A stretch of 64,000 nucleotides of DNA from Aquimonas sp044377145 (lineage in GTDB: Bacteria; Pseudomonadota; Gammaproteobacteria; Xanthomonadales; Xanthomonadaceae): assembly GCF_044377145.1 (NCBI RefSeq), contig NZ_JBILJQ010000008.1:40717-104716 (forward strand). Direction: 5' to 3'. The translations under genes and the position numbers were made by a program. Below the pieces are notes generated by a model. It had not been told where the DNA came from and made no database searches. It worked only from the letters and a program-made list of their open reading frames with translations. Below are positions 43,494 through 52,587 of the stretch, in pieces (position 1 is the first letter of the stretch; each line of letters starts with the position of its first letter).

Positions 43494-45802
43494 GCTGCGC
43501 ACATGACTTCAGCTGCGGCTGTCCGCAGCCCGGAGACCCGCCGCCGCCCTTGATTCCAGCCGACTTGGGCGAGCTGCGCCTGCGCCAGGCGGCGGGCTTT
43601 CCGGAGTACCGCGCGGCGATGCTGGCAACGCTTCCGCTGCTGCCGCCGCTGCAGGACTGGCGAGCACGCAGCGCCGCCGATCTGGGCCTGATGCTGGTCG
43701 AGGCCTGGTCCTACGTGCTGGATGTGACAGGGTTCTACGACGCGCGCAGCGCCGAGCGCAGCTATCTGTCGACGGCGCCGGATGCCCTGAGCGCACAGCG
43801 CCTGATCGGCCTGATCGGCCACCGGCCACGTCCAGCCATGGCCGCGCGGGTGCAGCTGGCAGTCGAAGCGGATGGCCACGACCCGGTCACCCTGCCGGCC
43901 GGCACCGCGTTCCGCTCAGGCCCTTTCGCGGGCGAGCCGCCGCAGGTGTTCGAACTGGTGCAGGCGCACACCCTCTGGCCGCAGCGCAACCGCTGGCGGC
44001 TCGCGCCGGTGCGCGAGGATCGCTTCGACGGCGTACTGCGCTTCCTGCCGCGGCGCGCGCCCAATGCCGGCGCGGTGCTGCTGCTCCGCACTGCAAGCCA
44101 GGCCGCGGCGGTGAGGGTGCTGGCGATGGAGGCCGAAACTGCCGACGACGGCGAGACCTATCAGCGCGCCGTGCTCGACGCCAGCAGCCAGTCGCTCACC
44201 GCCCTGATCGGCCAGCCCTTGAGCATCCTGCAAGTCGCAATCCTGCGGCTGCCGCTGGCGAGCAGTGCGCTGGGCACCGCCAGCGGTGCCGCCGCGGGCA
44301 GCATGACCCTGGATGGCCTGTACCCGCAGCTGCGCGCAGGCACCTGGGCCGCGCTGGAACTCAGCTCCGGCCTGCACGCGGTGCAACTGCAGGCGGTCAG
44401 CCACGGCAGCATCACACTCACCACCGGCACCGCCGGCGGCGAGAGCGCGACCGCGCAGGTGCCGGCCACCGTGCTCAGCTTCGATCCACCGCTCAGCCTC
44501 GGCAGCCACAGCCTGGTCCATGTCGCCCCGCTTGAGATGGGCGCACCGACGCGCCCGGCCAAGACAACACTGCTGTTGAACGATCTGCAGCCGCGTGCCG
44601 CGCTGAAGGCGCCGATCACAGCGCTGGGCGCAGCGCCTGCCAGCGGTATGGCGATTGTGGTCGGCGCGCAGCAGCAGGGTGCGCTGCTGCATGCGCAGAC
44701 ACTGCCGCTGGGCACGGGCGCCGCCGAGCTGCATCCCGATGCATCGAGCCTCGCATTTGCGCAGGCCCTGAGCACTCCGGTGCAGGTGTTCGGCAATGTG
44801 GTCGAAGCCGTGCGCGGCGAGAGCGTACGCGATGAGATCCTCGGCGCAGGCGATGCCAGCCGCAGCCAGCTCAGCTTCAAGCTGAAGAAGAAGCCGCTGA
44901 CCTGGGTCGAGGACGCCAGCCGAGCGAATGGCCGCCGCCCTGAGCTCACCGTTCGCGTGGATGGCCAGGCCTGGAGCTACGTCGAAAGCCTGTATGGGCA
45001 CACGCCGCAGGAGCGCGTGTTCACCCTGCGCCAGGACGCTGATGGCAACAGCTGGGTCGAGTTCGGTTTCGGTCGCGGCGCCCTGCCCGGCACCGGGGTC
45101 GACAACGTGCGTGCGGACTATCGCTTCGGCGCGGGTGCAGCCAAACCGCCGCCGGGCTCGATCAACCAGATCGCGGTGCCGGTACGCGGCCTGGGCTCGG
45201 TACGCGCACCGCTGGCGGCCTCCGGCGGCGCCGATGCCGAACACGCCGACGAGCTGCGCAGCAGTGCAACCGCGTCTGCGCTCACCTTGGGCCGCGCAGT
45301 GTCGCTGGCCGATTTTGAGGCCCTCGCCCGCGGCTATGCCGGCGTGCTCAACGCCAGTGCGGCCTGGGCCTGGGACGAACGCCGCCAACGCGCCTGCGTA
45401 AAGTTATGGGTGATTACGGATGGCGGAGATCCCAGCGCAGGCTTGCGCGGCTGGCTGTCGGCACGCGCGGTGCCGGACCTGCAGATCGCGGTCGAGCGCG
45501 CCCAGCCCGCCGCGGTCAGCAGCCTGTCGATCGCGCTGCAGATCGACGCCCGTTTCGAGCCCACCGACGTTCGCCTGCGCGCCCGCACCGCCTTGTTCGA
45601 TGCGCCACAGGCGCTGCTGTCGCCCAGGCACCAGCGCATCGGCGCCGCCCTGTTCCGCAGCGCGCTCAGCCATGCCCTGCATCAGGTCGCTGGAGTCGCT
45701 GGCGTCAACGCGATCCTGTTCGACGGCCTGCCGATGCCGCAGGCGCTCGCGCCCGGCCAGGGCCGCTGGTTCGACCTCGCCGCCGGCACCTCGGTGAACT
45801 GA
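43490..45802 (+). CDS. Second large baseplate protein, gpJ-like (TIGR02243-like)
   Basis: A 770-residue protein that repeats the wedge theme. It has MLATLPLLPPLQDWRARSAADLGLMLVEAWSYVLDVTGFYDARSAERSYL near the N-terminus, and a C-terminal J-like part (VSLADFEALARGYAGVLNASAAWAW, VAGVAGVNAILFDGLPMPQ). This pattern matches putative baseplate assembly proteins seen beside Afp11-like genes. The N-terminus holds a Cys cluster (MSCAHDFSCGC) of possible metal-binding use. It overlaps the previous gene by 4 bases. Confidence 0.82.
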   Translation: MSCAHDFSCGCPQPGDPPPPLIPADLGELRLRQAAGFPEYRAAMLATLPLLPPLQDWRARSAADLGLMLVEAWSYVLDVTGFYDARSAERSYLSTAPDALSAQRLIGLIGHRPRPAMAARVQLAVEADGHDPVTLPAGTAFRSGPFAGEPPQVFELVQAHTLWPQRNRWRLAPVREDRFDGVLRFLPRRAPNAGAVLLLRTASQAAAVRVLAMEAETADDGETYQRAVLDASSQSLTALIGQPLSILQVAILRLPLASSALGTASGAAAGSMTLDGLYPQLRAGTWAALELSSGLHAVQLQAVSHGSITLTTGTAGGESATAQVPATVLSFDPPLSLGSHSLVHVAPLEMGAPTRPAKTTLLLNDLQPRAALKAPITALGAAPASGMAIVVGAQQQGALLHAQTLPLGTGAAELHPDASSLAFAQALSTPVQVFGNVVEAVRGESVRDEILGAGDASRSQLSFKLKKKPLTWVEDASRANGRRPELTVRVDGQAWSYVESLYGHTPQERVFTLRQDADGNSWVEFGFGRGALPGTGVDNVRADYRFGAGAAKPPPGSINQIAVPVRGLGSVRAPLAASGGADAEHADELRSSATASALTLGRAVSLADFEALARGYAGVLNASAAWAWDERRQRACVKLWVITDGGDPSAGLRGWLSARAVPDLQIAVERAQPAAVSSLSIALQIDARFEPTDVRLRARTALFDAPQALLSPRHQRIGAALFRSALSHALHQVAGVAGVNAILFDGLPMPQALAPGQGRWFDLAAGTSVN

Positions 45803-45803
45803 C

Positions 45804-48077
45804 ATGCACAGCAGCCTGCCCCCGCCCACCCCCGCCGATGACGGCTTCGAGCGCCACTACACCGAGAAGCTGTGGGCGCTGATCCCCGAACTGCATCGCA
45901 ATGAGGACGGCCTTGCCGCACGCCCCGACCAACTGCGCGCGCTGGTCGAAGTGCTGGCGCGGCAAGCGGCGGTGGCGCGGCGATCGATTGATCGCCTGTC
46001 GGCCGACACCCGCGCCGACGAAGCCGACGATTGGGCGATCCCTTACCTCGGCGCCCTGCTCGGCGCGCGCCCGGTGCACGCCCGCAACCGCGCGGGTCAA
46101 CGCGCGAACCTCGGTCGTACGCTGCTGTATCGGCGGCGTCAGGGCACGCTGCGGCTGGCCGAGCTGCTGGCCGATGACATCGCCGATTTCGATGCAGTCG
46201 CCGCCGAGGCCTTCAAGCGTCTGCCACGCTACTGGCATCTGCTTGATGCAGGTCCACTGCCCGGGCCGATCACGGCGTCGCCGCAGTGGGGCTATGTCGA
46301 CCTGCGCAGCGTCCGCGTGGCCGAACTTCTGGATGGACCACACGACGAGTTCTCGCACTTCCCGGACATGCGCCAGCACCGCGGCCAGCTGGGCCGCTAC
46401 GGTGTGGCGCGGCTCAACCTGCATCTGTTCCGCCAGTACGCCTTCGCGCTGCGCGGGGTCACGCCAGTACAGATCGCGCCGCAGCTCTACACGCTCGATC
46501 CTTCGGGCCGCGACGTGCCGATGTTCCAGATCGGCGGCCGTGTCAACGCCGACTGCCACCCGGCCTGCGAATGGCAGATGCGCGCCCCGCTGAGCTGCCA
46601 TCGGCTGAATGCCGCAGGCTTTCGGCCCCTGCGCGCGCATGCGCCCGCAGGTTTGGCGACCGCGCTGGCGCCGATCTACGGCCGCCGCTTTGCGCATGAG
46701 TCCGGCCTGCTGGAGGCCGCCAATGCAGCGCTGGCGCCCGCCGTGCTGAGCGACGCCCAGGCCGCGGCCCTGATCGGCGCGGCGATGGAGACCGCTACGC
46801 CACGTTTCAATCTGCTGCCCGGTGGTGACGCCAGCGCGATGTCGGTGTCGCTGGCGGTCGGCGCGGATCTCGACGCAACGCCACTCGGGCCGACCGAGCT
46901 GTATGGCGCGAACCTTGCCGAATGGGGCCTTGACCACGCGGTGCCGGGCTGGGTGCGGGGCGTGGTTGATCCGCGGCGCGGGCGAGTGCGGCTGATGGCG
47001 CCACCGCCAGCAGATCTCGATCTGCAAGTGCAGGGCATCTACTACGGCTGCTTCATGCCGGTCGGCGCCGGTGGGCACGCCCGCGGCGGCAGCTATCCCG
47101 GCGCTGGCTTCACCGCGCTCAGCGTCGACCAGCCCGACTTCACCCAGCCGCTGTCGGGCGAACTGCGCTTCATGGACAGCCGCACCGTGCGGCCATTGCT
47201 GCCGGCCAACGGCATCCTGCGCGTCGACGGTGATCTGCTGCTGCGCGCCGCCGAGCGTCAGCGCCCCTACGTGGTGCTGGCGGCCGCCGCAGGCCAGACC
47301 ATCCGCCTGCGCGCGATCGCGCCCGATCTGGAACTGGTCATCGATGGGCTGTGGCTGGGCGTGCTCGGCGCGGCGGCCGGCGATTGCGTGCTGCGCATCG
47401 AGGGCAGCTGGCGCCGGGTGGTGCTGCGCGACCTCAACATCGACCCCGGCGGCGAGCGCGCGGCAGCACCGGGCCAGCCGGCCGAGGTCATTCCGGCGGT
47501 CACTCTGGAGTTCGGTGATCCGATCGCCGAAATCGAAATCAGCAGTGCGATGACCGGGCGCATCGTCGAAGCGCCCGACGCGGTGGATGCCTGCGCCACC
47601 GACTGTGTGCGCATGCGTGAGGTGATCGTGCGAGGCAATGGGCCGCAGCCCGCCATCCTGCTGCGCAATGCGCGTCTGCAGATCGATGACAGCACAGTGT
47701 TCGGCGACATCACGGTCGGCCGCATCGACGCCAGCCAGCTGCTGGTCGACGGCCGGGTGCGGGTGGAAGACCGGCAGGCCGGCTGCTTCCGCTTTTCAGC
47801 CGCGGCCGGCGGCGGCCGGGTGCCGCATCCGTACCGCAGCCACTTCTTCAGCCCGAGCTTGCCTGCCGGAACCTTCGTCTCGCGACGCTTCGGCGATCCG
47901 GGCTATGCCCAGCTCAGCGAGCAGGCGGCCGGATCACTGCGCACTGGCGGCGACGGCGGCAGCGAGATCGGCGTGTTCAACCGCGCCCTGGATCCGATCA
48001 AGCGCGCCGACCTGCGCAACAAGCTCGACGAGTTCATGCCCATCAATGCCATCGCCCAGCTCGTGATCGAGACCTGA
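45804..48077 (+). CDS. gpI-like tail/baseplate protein with long C-terminal extension
   Basis: The first 200 or so residues resemble phage tail protein I (HYTEKLWALIPELHRNEDGL, DDWAIPYLGALLGARPVHARNRAGQRANLGRTLLYRRRQGTL). That protein links wedge to fibres. The remaining 550 residues of this 757-residue protein are beta-rich and end with RADLRNKLDEFMPINAIAQLVIET. The long extension is not part of small gpI proteins and may form the fibre-attachment platform. It begins 1 base after the previous stop. Confidence 0.8.
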   Translation: MHSSLPPPTPADDGFERHYTEKLWALIPELHRNEDGLAARPDQLRALVEVLARQAAVARRSIDRLSADTRADEADDWAIPYLGALLGARPVHARNRAGQRANLGRTLLYRRRQGTLRLAELLADDIADFDAVAAEAFKRLPRYWHLLDAGPLPGPITASPQWGYVDLRSVRVAELLDGPHDEFSHFPDMRQHRGQLGRYGVARLNLHLFRQYAFALRGVTPVQIAPQLYTLDPSGRDVPMFQIGGRVNADCHPACEWQMRAPLSCHRLNAAGFRPLRAHAPAGLATALAPIYGRRFAHESGLLEAANAALAPAVLSDAQAAALIGAAMETATPRFNLLPGGDASAMSVSLAVGADLDATPLGPTELYGANLAEWGLDHAVPGWVRGVVDPRRGRVRLMAPPPADLDLQVQGIYYGCFMPVGAGGHARGGSYPGAGFTALSVDQPDFTQPLSGELRFMDSRTVRPLLPANGILRVDGDLLLRAAERQRPYVVLAAAAGQTIRLRAIAPDLELVIDGLWLGVLGAAAGDCVLRIEGSWRRVVLRDLNIDPGGERAAAPGQPAEVIPAVTLEFGDPIAEIEISSAMTGRIVEAPDAVDACATDCVRMREVIVRGNGPQPAILLRNARLQIDDSTVFGDITVGRIDASQLLVDGRVRVEDRQAGCFRFSAAAGGGRVPHPYRSHFFSPSLPAGTFVSRRFGDPGYAQLSEQAAGSLRTGGDGGSEIGVFNRALDPIKRADLRNKLDEFMPINAIAQLVIET

Positions 48078-48095
48078 GCCCCGTAGGAGTCTGTA

Positions 48096-51000
48096 ATGAC
48101 CGCCGACATCTCCCGCCATTCACTGCGCCCCGCGCAGAAGTTCACCGGCGTGGTGCGCCAGCAGGGCCGGCTGCCGATCGATGCCGAGGAAACCGAGGCT
48201 GGCGACTTGGCCAGCCTGATGCTGCGCCAGGCGATCGCCGAAACCATCTGCGCACGCGGCAGCCCCAACCGCGGCTTCCGCATCCGCGATCCGCTGGTCG
48301 GCCCGCCGACCGCACCCGCGCTGGATTTCACCATCGAGGCCGGCAGCTTCTACCTCGGCGGTGCCCGCTGCGGGACCGACGAGATCCAGTACCGAAGCCA
48401 GCCCGACTGGCTGAGCTTCGATCTCGCCAACCCCGGCCCGAATCTGCCGGCCGCGGGTGCATCGCGGACGGATCTGGTCTGGCTGCAGGCGGAAGAAATC
48501 ACCGTCACCGCGACTGAAGACGCCGAGTTGTTCGAGCGTGCGCTGGGCGGCGCGGACAGTGGGGCGCGCCGCCGACTGCTGCCGCGGGTGCGGGTGCTGG
48601 AGGATGTGCCGGCCAGCTGTGACGAAGCCTTCGCTGATCTGATCGCCCGTGAGTTCCCCGGCGCCAGCCTCGACGCGGAGCGCTGCGAGCTGGTGTCGGG
48701 AGCGCGGCTGCGGATCGGCTTCACCCAGTTGGAGCCGCTGCAGGATCTGTGCAGGCCATCAGCGCAGGCCGGTTTCCTGGGCGCACGCAACGAGACCTTC
48801 CGCGTCCAGATCACTCGCCCCGGCCGCTTTGTCTGGGGCCGCGACAATGCAGCGCCGCTGTACCGGGTGCAGGTGACGGACAACGCTGGCGGTGAACGTC
48901 GACGCCTGCAGTTTCTGACCCCACCGCGCGACGAATTCGGCTGGCCCTTGGCCGGAATGACCGTCGAGCTGCTGCCCTGGGGCGCCGCGCTCGACAACAC
49001 CGAGAAGGCGGCCGAACCCAGCGGCCTGCTGCTGCGCGTGCTGTCGGGGTTTGATCCAGCCACCGAGTCGATCGAGGTCACCGCCGAGCTGCCGCCCGGC
49101 CCGAATGCCGAGGTGCCGGCGGACTGGGAAACCTGGCTGAGCGCGGCCACTGCGCTGAACCCGCGCGACCCGGCAGGCAGCGAACGCTACTTCTTCCTGC
49201 GGGTGTGGACCGGCGGTGGCGCCGGCAGCGCATTCGACCATCCGGTCGACCTGCTCAATCCAGTGCCGCTGGGCGACACCGGTCTGACCGCCGACTTCAG
49301 CGGCGCCGGGCTGCCGGGCGACTACTGGATCATCTCGGCGCGGCCGAATACGCCGACCGAAGTCACCCCATGGGCCCTGCTCGACGGCATGCCGCCGGTG
49401 GGCCCGTGGCGCTTGTTGGCACCGCTGGCATTGCTGCCGTGGACCGGGCCGGTGCCGGGCACGCCGATCGACTGTCGGCATCGCTTCCGCTCGCTGTGTC
49501 GCAACACCGGCTGCTGCGTGGTGGTGGTCGGCGACGAACGCCAAAGCCATGGCGATGTCAGCAGCATCCAGGATGCGATCGACTCACTGCCCGCCGAGGG
49601 CGGCACGGTCTGCGTGCTGCCCGGCCACTACGACGAAAGCGTGCACATCCGCGACCGTCGCGACATCCGCGTCCATGGCTGCGATGCCCGTTCGCGCCTG
49701 CGTGCCGGGGCCGATGATGCAGGCGCACGGCCGGGCTTTCTGATCGAAGGTTGTCAGGACATCGCGATCGAGCACATGGGCATCGAGGCCGGCCCGCGCA
49801 GCGCGGTGGAGATCGTCGAATCGTCCCGGATCGCGCTGCGCGACTGCGTGATCCAGATGCGCGACGAGCCCAGCCAGTACGCGGCGATCTTCGCCCGCGG
49901 CGAGGATCTGCTGATCGCGCGCAACCTGATCGACACGCTGCCGCGCAGCGATGGCGTGAGCCTCGGCGATGCCGAATTGAATGGTCCCTGCGATGGCGCG
50001 TCACCGGCGCCAAGGCCGGTGCTGGCCCACGCCAGTCGAGGCGGTATCCAGCTCGGCGGCGGCTGCGAGCGGGTCGAGCTGGTGGACAACGCGATCCGTG
50101 GCGGCGTCGGCAACGGCATCACCCTGGGCAGCCTGTTGGTCATCAGCGAAGACGGCGGCGAACAGGAGCAGCCCGACCAGCCCGGCACAGACGACCCCTG
50201 CGACCCGTGTCGGCCGCTGGATTCAAGCAGCGACGATGAAGACGACGACGGAGGCACACGCATCCGTTCGGCCGGCGATCTTTACGACATCGAGATCCGC
50301 GGCAACCGTATCGAGGACATGGGTGGCAACGGCATCAGCGTGGTCCGTTTCTTTGCGCTGCAGCAGCAACCCATCCTGATCACCGTGCACGGCCTGCATA
50401 TCCTGCACAACCGCATCGAGCGCTGCCTGCGCCGGCCCATCGCCAGTCCGTCGCAGGCGATGCAGGGCTTGATCGGCTACGGCGGCATCGCACTCGCCGT
50501 GGCGCGTGATCTGCGGGTGCTGGGCAATGACATCCTGCGCAATGGCAGCGGCCATCTCGACCCCATCTGCGGCATCTTCGCCGTGGCCGTGCAGGGCCTG
50601 CAGATCTGCGACAACCGCATTCTCGATAACGGTCCACGCCTGAACGATGAGCTCGATAGCGCGGCCAGTGTCGGCAACCGCGGCGGCATCTGGATCTGGC
50701 TGGCGCTGCCGGTGCGTAGGAACAACATGAAGCGGCGCGAGGCGCGTGCCTTCGCCGGCCTGGCCAGCGTCACCCTCAACGACAACAGCGTGGTGGTGCC
50801 GCTCGGGCGCTGCATCACCCTGTTTGCGCTCGGCCCGGTCACGGTCGGGCAGAACCGCCTGCTCAGCCAGTCCACCACCGGCCAGGGGCTGGACCTGATC
50901 GCCACCAACACCCTGATTGCCAACTTCGGCATCAGCAACGAATGGACGCTGGGGTTGCTATGGGTGCTGGTGCTGACCCTGCTGGGCAAACCGCCACAGT

Positions 51001-51500
51001 TGAATGATCAGTTCACGCCCTGCGAAGTCGCCAGATGGCTGGGCCTGCTGCAGAGCGAGAACGAGCAGCAGCCATCACTCAGCACGCGCTGGGTCACCGG
51101 CAAGACCCTGCTCAGCGGCAACCAGATCAGCACTCAGTGTTTGCAGGAGCGGGAGCTCGGGTTTGCGGCGAGTTCGGTGCTGGTAGCGAGCCTGGATGAC
51201 GTCGGCTTTACCAACAACCAGGTCGAGATCGAAAGCACGAACCGCTTCTTTCTGACCGACCTCGCTGTCATCGGCGGCAGCGTGCGGGTGGCCGACAACC
51301 GCCTGTCCGAAACCTGGATGCGCGCCTTCTTCTCCGGCCTCAGCGCCGGGCTGATGAATACCACCACCGACAACCAGGCCACCCATTGCCTGACCGCCGC
51401 CAGCCTGCTGCCGGGCATGCGTGTGTTCAACAACAACCTGAGCCTGGTCGAAGCGTTCTGCCCGAACGAATGCGGTCGGCGCGATGACATCCGTGGCTGA
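48096..51500 (+). CDS. DUF6519/right-handed beta-helix protein, fibre or receptor-binding candidate
   Basis: A 1134-residue protein with two parts. The N-terminal third (about 1-440) begins RHSLRPAQKFTGVVRQQGRLPIDAEETEAGD, the start of DUF6519-type proteins linked to contractile systems. From about 480 on it has a pectate-lyase-like parallel beta-helix: VSSIQDAIDSLPAEGGTVCVLPGHYDESV, then recurring turns DNRIxxxG (EIRGNRIEDMGGNGISV, ICDNRILDNG). An acidic Cys-containing loop (DDPCDPCRPLDSSSDDEDDDGG) interrupts it near residue 700. Position after the gpI-like gene suggests a tail fibre or carbohydrate-binding adhesin that selects the target. Confidence 0.78.
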   Translation: MTADISRHSLRPAQKFTGVVRQQGRLPIDAEETEAGDLASLMLRQAIAETICARGSPNRGFRIRDPLVGPPTAPALDFTIEAGSFYLGGARCGTDEIQYRSQPDWLSFDLANPGPNLPAAGASRTDLVWLQAEEITVTATEDAELFERALGGADSGARRRLLPRVRVLEDVPASCDEAFADLIAREFPGASLDAERCELVSGARLRIGFTQLEPLQDLCRPSAQAGFLGARNETFRVQITRPGRFVWGRDNAAPLYRVQVTDNAGGERRRLQFLTPPRDEFGWPLAGMTVELLPWGAALDNTEKAAEPSGLLLRVLSGFDPATESIEVTAELPPGPNAEVPADWETWLSAATALNPRDPAGSERYFFLRVWTGGGAGSAFDHPVDLLNPVPLGDTGLTADFSGAGLPGDYWIISARPNTPTEVTPWALLDGMPPVGPWRLLAPLALLPWTGPVPGTPIDCRHRFRSLCRNTGCCVVVVGDERQSHGDVSSIQDAIDSLPAEGGTVCVLPGHYDESVHIRDRRDIRVHGCDARSRLRAGADDAGARPGFLIEGCQDIAIEHMGIEAGPRSAVEIVESSRIALRDCVIQMRDEPSQYAAIFARGEDLLIARNLIDTLPRSDGVSLGDAELNGPCDGASPAPRPVLAHASRGGIQLGGGCERVELVDNAIRGGVGNGITLGSLLVISEDGGEQEQPDQPGTDDPCDPCRPLDSSSDDEDDDGGTRIRSAGDLYDIEIRGNRIEDMGGNGISVVRFFALQQQPILITVHGLHILHNRIERCLRRPIASPSQAMQGLIGYGGIALAVARDLRVLGNDILRNGSGHLDPICGIFAVAVQGLQICDNRILDNGPRLNDELDSAASVGNRGGIWIWLALPVRRNNMKRREARAFAGLASVTLNDNSVVVPLGRCITLFALGPVTVGQNRLLSQSTTGQGLDLIATNTLIANFGISNEWTLGLLWVLVLTLLGKPPQLNDQFTPCEVARWLGLLQSENEQQPSLSTRWVTGKTLLSGNQISTQCLQERELGFAASSVLVASLDDVGFTNNQVEIESTNRFFLTDLAVIGGSVRVADNRLSETWMRAFFSGLSAGLMNTTTDNQATHCLTAASLLPGMRVFNNNLSLVEAFCPNECGRRDDIRG

Positions 51501-51517
51501 GCCCGAAGGAGAACCCC

Positions 51518-52582
51518 ATGTTCAACAGCGATGACTTCAGCAAGCGCTATCGCGACCCCAGCGGCGCCGAGCGCGTCCAACCCGAGCGGCGCGCGCGCCT
51601 CGACCGCCATCTGGGCGAACTGCAGGAGCGCGGCCCCGCACTCGGTTTCGACCTGCTGGCCGTGTTCGAGATGCTGCCGCAGGCGCTGCAGTCATCGCAG
51701 CAGGTCGAACACCGGCGACTGCTGAAGCGCCACGGCGACAAGCACCCGCGCGTACTGGAGGCCGCGCTTGCGCTGGAAGAACTCAGTGCACTGGAGCAGC
51801 GGGCCAGCGCTGGCCGCGCCCGCGCGCGGCGGCTGATCGAGCAGGTCGGCTCCAAAGGCCCGGCCTTCCATGGTTTCGTCACCGATTCCTCGGGCCAGCC
51901 CTTGCCCGGCATACGCATCGAAGCGCGCGCCCTGCGTGAGCGGCTCATCGCCGTGGCCAGCACCGCCGATGACGGCTATTTCAGAGCGCCGCTTCCCGCT
52001 GCGGAGCGGGTCAAGCCTGTCGATGAGACATCCGCTCAGCCCGGCGCCAGCCCGACCGCGGCGGCAAAGAACCCATCCGGCATGCAGACCCAGGTGCTGC
52101 TGCGAGATCGCAGCGGTCGTCTGCTGTATGAGGATCCTCTGCCGCTCCTGCTCGACGGCAACAGCGCCTATCGCGACTACCGCATTTCGCGACCCGACGA
52201 TGACAGCGTTTATCAGCCAGGCAAGCCCGAGCCTCAGCCCGCACCCGCACCGGCCGGCACGTCGACGCCGCTCGAACATGTGCGCGGCATCGGCCCCAAG
52301 CGCGCCGAGCGTCTGCGCGCCGCCGGCATTGGTGATCTCGAAAGCCTGCTGCGCGCCGATGCCGATCATCTGGTCGAGATCCTGGGCTTCGATGTCGGCC
52401 CGACCCGTGCTGAAGCCGAGCGCGTCTTGGCCGAGCATCGCGCCGCGACGAGCGAGCCCCGAGGCAGTGCGGATGCGGCCGGCGCGGCGGTGCGTCAAGC
52501 CAAGCCGAAGGACTCGGCCGACGCCGACACCGACACTCACACCGACACAGACGAACGGCCGCGCGGCCGGCGCGACGGCTGA
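51518..52582 (+). CDS. CarboxypepD_reg-like and helix-hairpin-helix protein of the eCIS cluster
   Basis: A 354-residue protein with three visible parts: a helical N-terminus (about 1-115); a carboxypeptidase-regulatory-like beta-sandwich (KGPAFHGFVTDSSGQPLPGIRIEARA) near 118-200; and near 247-300 a helix-hairpin-helix unit (LEHVRGIGPKRAERLRAAGIGDLESLL). A charged tail of Asp/Thr repeats (DADTDTHTDTDE) follows. The combination is unusual for a particle protein. It lies between the fibre candidate and the DUF4157 protein (5-base gap), so it may be an adaptor or chaperone for the payload, or a payload itself. Confidence 0.65.
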   Translation: MFNSDDFSKRYRDPSGAERVQPERRARLDRHLGELQERGPALGFDLLAVFEMLPQALQSSQQVEHRRLLKRHGDKHPRVLEAALALEELSALEQRASAGRARARRLIEQVGSKGPAFHGFVTDSSGQPLPGIRIEARALRERLIAVASTADDGYFRAPLPAAERVKPVDETSAQPGASPTAAAKNPSGMQTQVLLRDRSGRLLYEDPLPLLLDGNSAYRDYRISRPDDDSVYQPGKPEPQPAPAPAGTSTPLEHVRGIGPKRAERLRAAGIGDLESLLRADADHLVEILGFDVGPTRAEAERVLAEHRAATSEPRGSADAAGAAVRQAKPKDSADADTDTHTDTDERPRGRRDG

Positions 52583-52587
52583 GCCGC

